Assembly (NCBI GenBank): GCA_905215815.1
Contig: CAJMRN010000023.1
Location: forward strand, 1-23,011
Origin: an uncultured bacterium
GTDB taxonomy: Bacteria > Actinomycetota > Coriobacteriia > Coriobacteriales > Coriobacteriaceae
Direction: 5' to 3'
DNA: 23,011 nt
In this document: one piece after another, positions 14,520-21,226 of the stretch
Numbering within the stretch: the first letter of the stretch is position 1
Layout: every line of letters starts with the position of its first letter
The notes under the pieces: generated by a model
Told to the model about the DNA's origin: nothing
The model's database searches: none
The model's input: the letters and a program-made list of their open reading frames with translations, nothing else
Made by a program: the position numbers and the translations under genes

Positions 14520-15542
14520 ATGGCCGACGAGCACGAAACAGAAAGCAAGGCATGGGCAATTGAGGCCGCTGCGGCAGAGGCGGCGTCGCGTGCTGCCGAG
14601 GAGGTGCATCGTCCTCCCGTAGTGCCGATGGAGCGCGTGGTCGATCGCACCGATATCGAGCGCGGCGAGCGTGCCGGCCAAAAGCGCAGCCAGGAGCCGG
14701 GCTTCCCGCGCTTTTTTGCCGAGCTCAATCTGGGTCTGATTCTTACGGCCTTTGCCATCGTTGCGTTTAAAACCCCTAATCACTTTGCTTTTGGCGGCAC
14801 CTCGGGCATGTCGGTCATTCTGTCCACGCTGTTCCCGACTCTGCCCGTCGGCGTTTTTATGTGGATTATCAACGCGGTTCTCGTCGTTTTGGGCTTTATT
14901 TTTTTGGAACGCAAGGCAATTCTATGGAGCGTCTTCGCCTCGTTTGCGCTTTCGGCCTACGTCTCGCTGTTTGAGCTCTTCATTCCGACCGATGTCTCTC
15001 TGACGGGTGATATGTGGCTCGACCTGTGCTTTGCCGTCATCTTGCCGGCGCTCGGCAGCGCTATTGTCTTTGACATCGGCGCCTCGACGGGTGGCACGGA
15101 CATTCTTGCCATGATTCTCAAGCGCCGCACCACGCTCGAGATTGGTCGCGCCCTGCTGCTGGTCGATATCGGCATCGTGACCATCGCGGCCTTTTTGTAT
15201 GGCCCGCGTGTCGGTCTGTATTGCGTGCTCGGCCTGTTTGCCAAGACGCTTGTGGTCGACAAAGCCATTGAGAGCATTCATCTGCGCAAAGTCTGCACGG
15301 TCATTTGTTCCGAGCCCCTTAAGGTCGAGGAGTTTATCGTCAAACATCTCAACCGCACGGCGACCATCAGCCGCGGCTACGGTGCCTTCTCGGGCAAGTG
15401 CGTGACGGTGATCATGAGCGTGCTGAGCCGTCGCGAGGCCGTGCAACTGCGCCGTTACGCGCGCGAAGTCGATCCGGGTGCCTTTATCACGATCGTCGAC
15501 AGCTCCGAGATCGTCGGCAAGGGCTTCCGCGGAACGAACTAG
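14520..15542 (+). CDS. YitT family membrane protein (DUF161 with C-terminal DUF2179)
   Basis: The 340-residue protein has a hydrophilic, Ala/Glu-rich start of about 65 residues, longer than in most YitT proteins. Five or six membrane helices follow, with the family strings NHFAFGGTSGMSVIL and FDIGASTGGTDILAMILKRR. The C-terminal soluble DUF2179 domain (about 255-340) contains CTVICSEPLKVEEFIV, GYGAFSGK and the ending VGKGFRGTN. The family is widespread in Gram-positive bacteria and its transport or regulatory role is not settled. The start has GAGGAG about 8 bases upstream. It stands alone, after the stress-operon terminator. No clear terminator follows it. Confidence 0.9.
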   Translation: MADEHETESKAWAIEAAAAEAASRAAEEVHRPPVVPMERVVDRTDIERGERAGQKRSQEPGFPRFFAELNLGLILTAFAIVAFKTPNHFAFGGTSGMSVILSTLFPTLPVGVFMWIINAVLVVLGFIFLERKAILWSVFASFALSAYVSLFELFIPTDVSLTGDMWLDLCFAVILPALGSAIVFDIGASTGGTDILAMILKRRTTLEIGRALLLVDIGIVTIAAFLYGPRVGLYCVLGLFAKTLVVDKAIESIHLRKVCTVICSEPLKVEEFIVKHLNRTATISRGYGAFSGKCVTVIMSVLSRREAVQLRRYAREVDPGAFITIVDSSEIVGKGFRGTN

Positions 15543-15691
15543 CACAGACGTATTCAACGAACCGCCTGCTGGCGCCGTGTACCTTGCAAATCGGTCATCT
15601 TTGAGTATTTGACCCCACATTGGGCAATAATGATGCTAAAGACATCGTTTGCGATCCAAGTGATTCGCTCAAGATACGAAGGGATGATTCT

Positions 15692-16999
15692 ATGTTCTGC
15701 TCGCAGTGTGGCGCCCCCATGGGCGATAACGACAAGTTCTGCGGCGTGTGTGGTGCTCCTAATGCCGGTGCCGCTGGCCCCGCTCCCCAGGGACAGCCTC
15801 AGCCCCAGCAGTTTGTTCCGCAACCGCCCGTGGCGAATGCGCCAAAGGGCTGTGTGGCTCAGGCGTTCCAAGATATGACTAAGACTCCGGGCGTGCTTCA
15901 GCGTGTATGCCAAATCGCGTTTTTGCCGGCGCTGATTTGCGTTGTGTCGGTGCTCGTGTTGTTTATTCCCGTTATTGGCGGCATTGCGGCTGCCATCGGC
16001 TTTTTGGCAGCTTGCATTGCGAGCGTGTGCGGTTCCGGCTTTGGAATCGAGTGGGGCCGTGATCTTTCGCTCAAGGTCGATGACGGCATGGACCGTCCAC
16101 TCATGCGCTCCACGTCGTTTGGTCTCGGGGTCTTTTCGAGCGTCATCTCGGTGGTGCTCGAGGTTATCGCTGCCATTCCCGTTATCGGTGTAGTGCTTTC
16201 GCTGGTGGAGGGCGTGGTAATTGGCGCCGCGGGCTCGTATTCTTATTACGGCTCTTATGCGCTCGAGGCTGCGCTGTTCGGTTCGCTCGGCCTGCTTGTC
16301 CTGGCGCTAATTGCCTCGGCGATTCTGGGTGTCTTCTTTAAGATGTTCGCCGACATCGCCGTGATGCACTTTGCGGTGACCGGTCGCGTCGAGAGCGCGT
16401 TTTCGCTCGATAAGGTCTGGGCGGCGTTTAAGCACAACAAGACCAAGCTGTTCTGTGCTTCGTTCCTTCCCGAGTTTTTGACGGGCCTGGTCGCCAACGT
16501 TGTCACATGGATCTTGACGGTCGTCTTTGGCGCCATTGCCTCTGTCGGTATGTATAGCTACTACTATCGTCCTACGGGTATTGAGGCAATTGTTACCGGC
16601 GGTGGCGTCACGCTCGCGCTGTTCTTGGTGCTGGTCGCTTTCGTCACCGTATTTCTTACGGTCTTTGGCAAGATGCTCAAGCACCGTGCCGTTGGCTATT
16701 GGGCCGCACGCTATGCAAGCGAGTGGGCCGATGAGGATAAGGACGACGTCCTGACTTTTGTGTTGCCCTTCGAGAAGAAGTCCGCTCCTTCGGGTTACGG
16801 TGCTCCGGATGCTTCGCCGGCACCTGTACCCGCTCCCGCGACCGAGCCTGAGCCGGCGCCCGAGTCTGAACCGGCGCCCGAGCCTGAGACGGCATCTGAG
16901 CCCGAGCCTGCGCCTGAGCCTGAGCCTGATCCTGAGCCGGCACCTGTACCTGAGTCGGCGTCCGAGCCAAGCTCCGACGAGGAGCCTCAGGACGAGTAG
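15692..16999 (+). CDS. Zinc-ribbon membrane protein (DUF4013-like) with Pro/Glu-rich tail
   Basis: The 435-residue protein opens with a zinc ribbon: CSQC (C3, C6) and CGVC (C17, C20). A Gly/Pro/Gln linker follows (25-50). About six hydrophobic segments follow (roughly 70-345), beginning at TPGVLQRVCQIAFLPALICVV. The region around GRDLSLKVDDGMDRPLM looks like the short polar loop of DUF4013 membrane proteins, a tentative match. Residues about 365-435 are a low-complexity tail of repeated EPEPAPE units ending in DEEPQDE. The ATG at 15692 has AAGGGA upstream and starts exactly at the zinc ribbon. Earlier in-frame starts lack support. The function is unknown. A bidirectional terminator separates it from the convergent peptidase gene. 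Confidence 0.8.
   Translation: MFCSQCGAPMGDNDKFCGVCGAPNAGAAGPAPQGQPQPQQFVPQPPVANAPKGCVAQAFQDMTKTPGVLQRVCQIAFLPALICVVSVLVLFIPVIGGIAAAIGFLAACIASVCGSGFGIEWGRDLSLKVDDGMDRPLMRSTSFGLGVFSSVISVVLEVIAAIPVIGVVLSLVEGVVIGAAGSYSYYGSYALEAALFGSLGLLVLALIASAILGVFFKMFADIAVMHFAVTGRVESAFSLDKVWAAFKHNKTKLFCASFLPEFLTGLVANVVTWILTVVFGAIASVGMYSYYYRPTGIEAIVTGGGVTLALFLVLVAFVTVFLTVFGKMLKHRAVGYWAARYASEWADEDKDDVLTFVLPFEKKSAPSGYGAPDASPAPVPAPATEPEPAPESEPAPEPETASEPEPAPEPEPDPEPAPVPESASEPSSDEEPQDE
16830..16990 (+). repeat. In-frame tandem repeat coding the Pro/Glu tail
   Basis: Degenerate hexamer-like units GAGCCT/GAGCCG/GCGCCC repeat across about 160 bases. They encode alternating Glu-Pro and Ala-Pro pairs. Units are multiples of three, so gain or loss changes length rather than frame. 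Confidence 0.7.
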
Positions 17000-17011
17000 C
17001 CATGCCGTCTG

Positions 17012-17036
17012 CCATTTGGGGACGGGGTAGAAATGG
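17012..17036. repeat. Intergenic mini-hairpin with GGGGACGGGG loop
   Basis: Arms CCATTT (17012-17017) and AAATGG (17031-17036) enclose the loop GGGGACGGGGTAG. The core is shared with the elements at 6360-6394 and 8021-8053. The short stem makes it the weakest member. Confidence 0.5.
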
Positions 17037-17058
17037 TAGAAATAGCGCTTGAAGAATG

Positions 17059-17094
17059 AGCGGGGGCGGACGTTTCGATACGGCCGCCCCCGCT
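17059..17094. terminator. Bidirectional terminator between convergent genes
   Basis: A perfect 11-bp G/C stem (17059-17069 with 17084-17094) with a 14-base loop lies between the stops of the zinc-ribbon gene and the minus-strand M20 peptidase gene. Flanks are moderately T-rich on each strand (TCTGCTTT; TCATTCTTC). Confidence 0.7.
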
Positions 17095-17130
17095 CTGCTT
17101 TAGCCAGGCTGTTATGGATGGGTGTGACGA

Positions 17131-18594
17131 CTACTCGTCGTGCTTCTCCTCGCGGCGTGCAGCAGCGCGTGCGTCGTGGATGCCCTTGATCGCGGCATGG
17201 CGAGCCGTTCGGGCATCATGGATGGCGTCGCGAGCCTCGGCGGTCGTCGCCTTGGCAGAGCGCAACTTGGCGGCCAGATCGGGGTTGGTTTCGGCGACCG
17301 CGGTAATCGCGGGGCCGTCGAGCTCCTCTTGCGTGGGCTCGGCCAAAAAGTCGATAGTATACTGGGCGGCCACCATGGAGCCCTTTGCCAGCACGGTCTC
17401 GTCAATCTTGTAAAAGCAGGAATGCTGGGCGTACGTGGCGCCGATCTTGGGGTTGCGCGTACCTACAAAGGCGAGCACGCCCGGTACGCGGCGCAGGTAC
17501 TCCGAAAAATCCTCGCCCGAAAGCGTGCCACGGTAATGGCCTTGACCAGTGGGGCCCAAGCACTTGATTACGGCCTGACGGCAGCGCTCGCTCGAGGCGG
17601 CGTCGTTTTCGACCTTGTAGTTGGCGATGGTGTAGTCGGTGAGCTCTGCCTCGGCGCCCAAGGCGGCCGCGGTATGCTCCACGATGCGGCGCATAAGCTC
17701 CGGCATTTCCTCGTGGGTCGAATCTCCGTAGGTGCGCACCGTGCCGGCGAGATAGGCCGTGCCGGCGATAACGTTGCGCGCGGTGCCGCCGTGCAGCTCG
17801 CCGACGGTGATGACAGCCGGCTCATAGGGGCTGATCTCGCGCGAAACGATGGTCTGCAGGGCGTTGACGATCTCGGCGGCAACCATAACGGCGTCGTGGC
17901 CGCGCTGGGGCATGGCGCCGTGGCATGAGGTGCCGCGGACGTCGATGCGGAACCAGTCGGTATTGGCCATGCGCGGTCCGGGCTCGCAGCTCACGGTGCC
18001 GGCGTCGACCTCACTCCAGATGTGCGCGGCGTAGGCGCCATCGACGCCGTCGAGCACACCCGTGCCGATCATGAGCTTGGCGCCCTGGCCGTTTTCCTCG
18101 CTGGGCTGGAAGACGATGCGGACCTCGCCGTGGATGTCGTCAGTCATATGGCGCAGGATTTGCAGCGTGCCGAGCATCATGGCGATGTGGCAGTCGTGGC
18201 CGCAGGCGTGCATGCAGCCCTCGTTGACACTGGCGAACTCCTCGCCGGTCTGCTCGGTGACGGGCAGGGCGTCGATATCGGCACGCAGTAGGATGCGGCG
18301 GCGTGGCGTGCCGTCCTCGCGGTAGGCATCCGGCGCGGTACCGCGAAGCGTTGCCACCAAGCCGGTCTTGAGCGGACGCTCGTAGGGGATATTCATGGCG
18401 TCGAGCTGGTTGGCGATGTCGGAGGTCGTGCGCTCCTCGGCAAGGCTCAGCTCCGGGTGCTTATGGAAGTGCCGGCGCTGCTTGATGATATAGGGTTCAA
18501 ACTCGGTAGCGATATCTTTGATGGCTGCGGTGACGTCGTCAGCCGCGCGAGCCTCGGTCGCCGCCATAATCTGCTGTGCCTTGGTCTTCGTCAT
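17131..18594 (-). CDS. M20 family amidohydrolase/peptidase (M20D-like)
   Basis: The 487-residue product has the full set of M20 metal and catalytic strings: HFHKHPELS (42-50), LLRADIDALPVTE (102-114), HACGHDCH (129-136) with C131 and H133 as expected metal ligands, EENGQGAKLM, CHGAMPQRGHDAV, and near the end SGEDFSEYL and YAQHSCFYKIDE. Such enzymes hydrolyse N-acyl amino acids, hippurate-like amides or amidated peptides in the cytoplasm. The substrate is not readable. The catalytic domain ends near residue 430. It is followed by an unusual charged, helical tail of about 58 residues with a repeated HDAR unit, ending REEKHDE. The start at 18594 has AAGGAG upstream. The longer open frame beyond it overlaps the divergent gene and lacks support. 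Confidence 0.9.
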   Translation of the reverse strand: MTKTKAQQIMAATEARAADDVTAAIKDIATEFEPYIIKQRRHFHKHPELSLAEERTTSDIANQLDAMNIPYERPLKTGLVATLRGTAPDAYREDGTPRRRILLRADIDALPVTEQTGEEFASVNEGCMHACGHDCHIAMMLGTLQILRHMTDDIHGEVRIVFQPSEENGQGAKLMIGTGVLDGVDGAYAAHIWSEVDAGTVSCEPGPRMANTDWFRIDVRGTSCHGAMPQRGHDAVMVAAEIVNALQTIVSREISPYEPAVITVGELHGGTARNVIAGTAYLAGTVRTYGDSTHEEMPELMRRIVEHTAAALGAEAELTDYTIANYKVENDAASSERCRQAVIKCLGPTGQGHYRGTLSGEDFSEYLRRVPGVLAFVGTRNPKIGATYAQHSCFYKIDETVLAKGSMVAAQYTIDFLAEPTQEELDGPAITAVAETNPDLAAKLRSAKATTAEARDAIHDARTARHAAIKGIHDARAAARREEKHDE

Positions 18595-18645
18595 GGTCGA
18601 TTTGCTCCTTGCTGGGTTGATCGCAAAATCGTACAGGCTCTCTCC

Positions 18646-18675
18646 AGTATGCCACCTGCCGCTAGGGCTGGTAAA
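18646..18675 (-). promoter_or_regulatory. Candidate promoter of the M20 gene
   Basis: On the minus strand TTTACC (18675-18670), 18 bases, then CATACT (18651-18646), about 52 bases upstream of the start codon. Both boxes are imperfect. Confidence 0.3.
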
Positions 18676-18762
18676 GTTGCCGTTTGCCGCTTGGGGTTTT
18701 GTTACAAGGGCGGGGGAGTACACTCGGGGGTGTTGAATTTCCTGCCAGAGATGGGGATGCCC

Positions 18763-20400
18763 ATGCAACATATCGATCGGATTATCCGCTCCAAGAACGT
18801 CTTTACCGCGCAAGACGGCATCGATACCGCCCGCGAGCTGGCGATTGCCATCGCAGGCGACCGTATCGTCGCAGTCGGAGCGCCCGATGACGTGATCGCC
18901 GCCGCTCCTGCCGCCACGTCGGTTATCGACTACGGCGAGCAGTTTGTCTGCCCCGGTTTCCATGACGCTCATCTGCACTTCTTCCATACCTCGGTCGGTT
19001 CCTCGCCGTACATGCTCATGGATATGGGCACGTCCGAGGCAGCGCTGGTGCAGCACGCGCTCGAGTTTTCCCAGGATCTGCCCGGCGACGCTTGGGTCGT
19101 AACGCAGGGCTGGCGCGACTACCGCTGGGATCCGCCCGAGCATCCAACCAAGGCGTCGCTCGATGCGGCATTCCCCGATCGTCCCTGCGTTATGTATTCG
19201 GGCGACGGACACACGCTTTGGCTCAACAGCCGTGCACTCGAGGCGCTCGGCGTCACGCGCGACAGCGAGCCGCCGGCGGGCGGCAGCTACGACAAGGACG
19301 CAAACGGCGAGCTCACGGGCATTGCTCACGAGGCGGCCGCCATGCAGCTGCTACCGCGCTGCCTTGAGTGGCTGGGGGAGGATCGCATTGCAAGCGCTTA
19401 CTCCGATCAAATGAGGCGTATGGCCGAGCAGGGCATCACCTCGATCTGCGATATGTCGCTCATGCCCATGCCGGGCTGCGACTTTATCCGCGACGATGTT
19501 TACGACAAACTGCAGGCAGCCGGCAAGCTGGGCATCCGCGCCCATCTGTTTCCCACGCTGCTGGATGACCAATCGCGCTTGGAAGAACTCCAGACCCGCT
19601 ACGCAAACAACGCGCTGCTCTCGGCGCCAGGCTTTAAACAGTTTTTCGACGGTGTGTCGAGCGAACACACGGCATATCTCACCGAGCCCTATACCAACCC
19701 GCGCTTCCCGGGCGATCAAGGTCGCCTGACGGTTCCTGCCGAGCGCATGCGCAAGCTGGTTCTGGCGGCCGCGGAGCGCGGCCATACCGTGCGCATCCAT
19801 GTCATCGGCGACGGTGCCATCCATGCCGCGCTCGATATCTTTGAGGAGGCCGCCGAACTGTACGGCCTGCCCCAGCACGGCCATAACACGCTCGAGCACC
19901 TGGAGAACCTCTTGCCCGAGGACATTGACCGCCTGCGCAAGCTTAACGTGGTTGCTTCGAGCCAGCCTTGCCACATTACACTCGACCCGGGCGGCCCCGA
20001 GCGCGACCTGGGCCTGGAGCGCAGCCGCATCATGTGGCCGTTTGCGACCTATAGGCAGCGCGGCATTCGCCAAGCCTTCGGTACCGACAGCCCTATCACG
20101 CCCGTTACCAGCATGAACGTGCTCTACACGGCTATCACGCGCCAGGACCCCAAGAGCCACTGGCCCGAGGGCGGCTGGTTACCGAGCGAGCGTATCGATG
20201 CGGCAACGGCCCTGCGCAACTACACGCTTGGCAGCGCGTACGCAGCTGGCGACGAGCAAAACCTCGGCAGCTTGGAGCCCGGCAAGTATGCCGACCTGGT
20301 AGTCCTGGACCAAAACCCGCTCACCATCGACCCCCAAGAACTCCAAGCCACCAAGGTTCAGGCGACCTACCTGGCAGGCAACTTAATCTACGAGCGCTAA
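18763..20400 (+). CDS. YtcJ-like metal-dependent amidohydrolase
   Basis: The product of about 545 residues belongs to the amidohydrolase superfamily, YtcJ-like branch. It has an N-terminal beta sandwich (IRSKNVFTAQDG), the first metal motif GFHDAHLHF, GDGHTLWLNSRALEALG, HVIGDGAIHAALDIFE, NTLEHLENLLPEDIDRL, and the late Asp motif FGTDSPITPVTSMNVLY. It closes with GSLEPGKYADLVVLDQNPL. The physiological substrate is unknown for most members. Three in-frame ATGs cluster at 18751, 18757 and 18763. The last is chosen because GGGGA lies five bases before it, but 18751 is possible. It is divergent from the M20 amidase gene, suggesting shared control of amide or peptide breakdown. A strong terminator follows. 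Confidence 0.88.
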   Translation: MQHIDRIIRSKNVFTAQDGIDTARELAIAIAGDRIVAVGAPDDVIAAAPAATSVIDYGEQFVCPGFHDAHLHFFHTSVGSSPYMLMDMGTSEAALVQHALEFSQDLPGDAWVVTQGWRDYRWDPPEHPTKASLDAAFPDRPCVMYSGDGHTLWLNSRALEALGVTRDSEPPAGGSYDKDANGELTGIAHEAAAMQLLPRCLEWLGEDRIASAYSDQMRRMAEQGITSICDMSLMPMPGCDFIRDDVYDKLQAAGKLGIRAHLFPTLLDDQSRLEELQTRYANNALLSAPGFKQFFDGVSSEHTAYLTEPYTNPRFPGDQGRLTVPAERMRKLVLAAAERGHTVRIHVIGDGAIHAALDIFEEAAELYGLPQHGHNTLEHLENLLPEDIDRLRKLNVVASSQPCHITLDPGGPERDLGLERSRIMWPFATYRQRGIRQAFGTDSPITPVTSMNVLYTAITRQDPKSHWPEGGWLPSERIDAATALRNYTLGSAYAAGDEQNLGSLEPGKYADLVVLDQNPLTIDPQELQATKVQATYLAGNLIYER

Positions 20401-20417
20401 CCCCATACCCCACCCAT

Positions 20418-20450
20418 AAGGGGCACGTTTCAGCAACGTGCCCCTTTCTT
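20418..20450 (+). terminator. Rho-independent terminator of the YtcJ-like gene
   Basis: A perfect 12-bp stem AAGGGGCACGTT / AACGTGCCCCTT (20418-20429, 20435-20446) with a 5-base loop is followed by TTCTT. It lies 17 bases after the stop codon. Confidence 0.9.
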
Positions 20451-20487
20451 GTTCGCACCATCTGCATCGCCATTTTGCTGCACTGAC

Positions 20488-20698
20488 TTTTCTGAATGCC
20501 GGGCCCGAATTAGTTAACCTGGCTCCCGTGTGGCTCCGGAGGGGCGGGGCATAAGGTTTATCGCGAGTTCCGCACGAGCCGAAGGCCACTTAATGTGGCC
20601 TTCGTGCGAGCAGGACTGCCCGAGCAGGAAACCTTATGCCCCGCCCCTCCGGAGCCACACGGGAGCCACCGCTAAGCTATCCCCCGGCATTCAGAAAA
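20488..20698. repeat. 211-bp nested palindrome upstream of groES
   Basis: Three nested inverted repeats share one centre. The outer arms are a perfect 16 bp (20488-20503 with 20683-20698). The middle arms are a perfect 39 bp (20521-20559 with 20629-20667), very GC-rich. The inner hairpin is CGAAGGCCAC / GTGGCCTTCG (20580-20589, 20595-20604). Non-paired spacers of about 17 and 15 bases separate outer from middle arms. No open frame of note, no T-run and no clear target-site duplication are seen. It fills most of the 436-base gap between the YtcJ-like gene and groES. Confidence 0.9.
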
Positions 20699-20836
20699 TC
20701 TAAGTGCCAAAAAATAAGATTTTTTGACTCTGTGTTGTATAACCCGCCATTCGTGGGTACCATTCAACGCGTACGCAAACAAAAAAGGGTTAATTCGCGT
20801 GGCACAACCACGCGGCCCAAAAAGGAGGAGACAAGC
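20699..20836 (+). promoter_or_regulatory. groES upstream region and leader
   Basis: This AT-rich stretch contains TATAAC (20738-20743), the best -10 candidate, but no well-spaced -35; TTGACT at 20724 is only 8 bases away. A 7-bp hairpin CGCGTGG/CCACGCG (20796-20814) sits just before the AAAGGAGGAG ribosome binding site at 20821-20830. I see no CIRCE (TTAGCACTC-N9-GAGTGCTAA) and no HAIR-type operator. Confidence 0.4.
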
Positions 20837-21130
20837 ATGTCGTCTTTGAAGCCGCTTGCAGATCGTGTTCTGGTCAAGCCCGACGAGGCCGAGCAGAAGA
20901 CCGCTTCTGGTCTGTATATCGCCAGCAACGCTCAGGAGAAGCCGCAGCGCGGCACCATCGTTGCCGTTGGCGCCGGCAAGGTCAACGACAAGGGTGAGCG
21001 CATCCCCATGGACGTCAAAGTTGGCGACGTTGTCATCTACGGTAAGTTCGGTGGCAACGAGGTCAAGGTCGACGGCGAGAAGTATCTGCTGATGCGCGCC
21101 GACGACATCTACGCTGTCGTCGAGGCCTAG
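20837..21130 (+). CDS. groES: Co-chaperonin GroES
   Basis: The 97-residue product is a complete GroES. It starts SLKPLADRVLVKPDEAEQKTASGLYI, continues with the mobile-loop region around SNAQEKPQRGTIVAVG, and ends KYLLMRADDIYAVVEA. As a heptameric lid it closes the GroEL cavity during ATP-driven folding in the cytoplasm. The ATG at 20837 is fixed by AAAGGAGGAG seven bases upstream. A longer in-frame extension back to 20636 would translate part of the palindrome and is rejected. groEL follows after 96 bases. A bulged hairpin in that gap (about 21161-21196) may help set the groES:groEL ratio. Confidence 0.97.
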   Translation: MSSLKPLADRVLVKPDEAEQKTASGLYIASNAQEKPQRGTIVAVGAGKVNDKGERIPMDVKVGDVVIYGKFGGNEVKVDGEKYLLMRADDIYAVVEA

Positions 21131-21226
21131 TCTCGTCAGAATCTCTGATTCGTCTTTGAACGCGTCCGCCGTATAAGACTCGGAAACGGCGACGCGAGTC
21201 ACATTTCTTTTGGAGGATTACCTACC

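Noticed and set aside
18595..19329. N-terminal extension of the M20 open frame
   Set aside because: It overlaps the divergent YtcJ-like gene and lacks homology. The ATG at 18594 has AAGGAG and begins a normal M20 protein.
20724..20743. TTGACT and TATAAC as a groES promoter
   Set aside because: The two boxes are only 8 bases apart, too close to be used together by a sigma-70 type polymerase. TATAAC alone remains a candidate.
20636..20836. Upstream in-frame extension of groES by 67 codons
   Set aside because: It would translate the right arm of the nested palindrome. The internal ATG at 20837 has a near-perfect ribosome binding site and gives a standard-length GroES.
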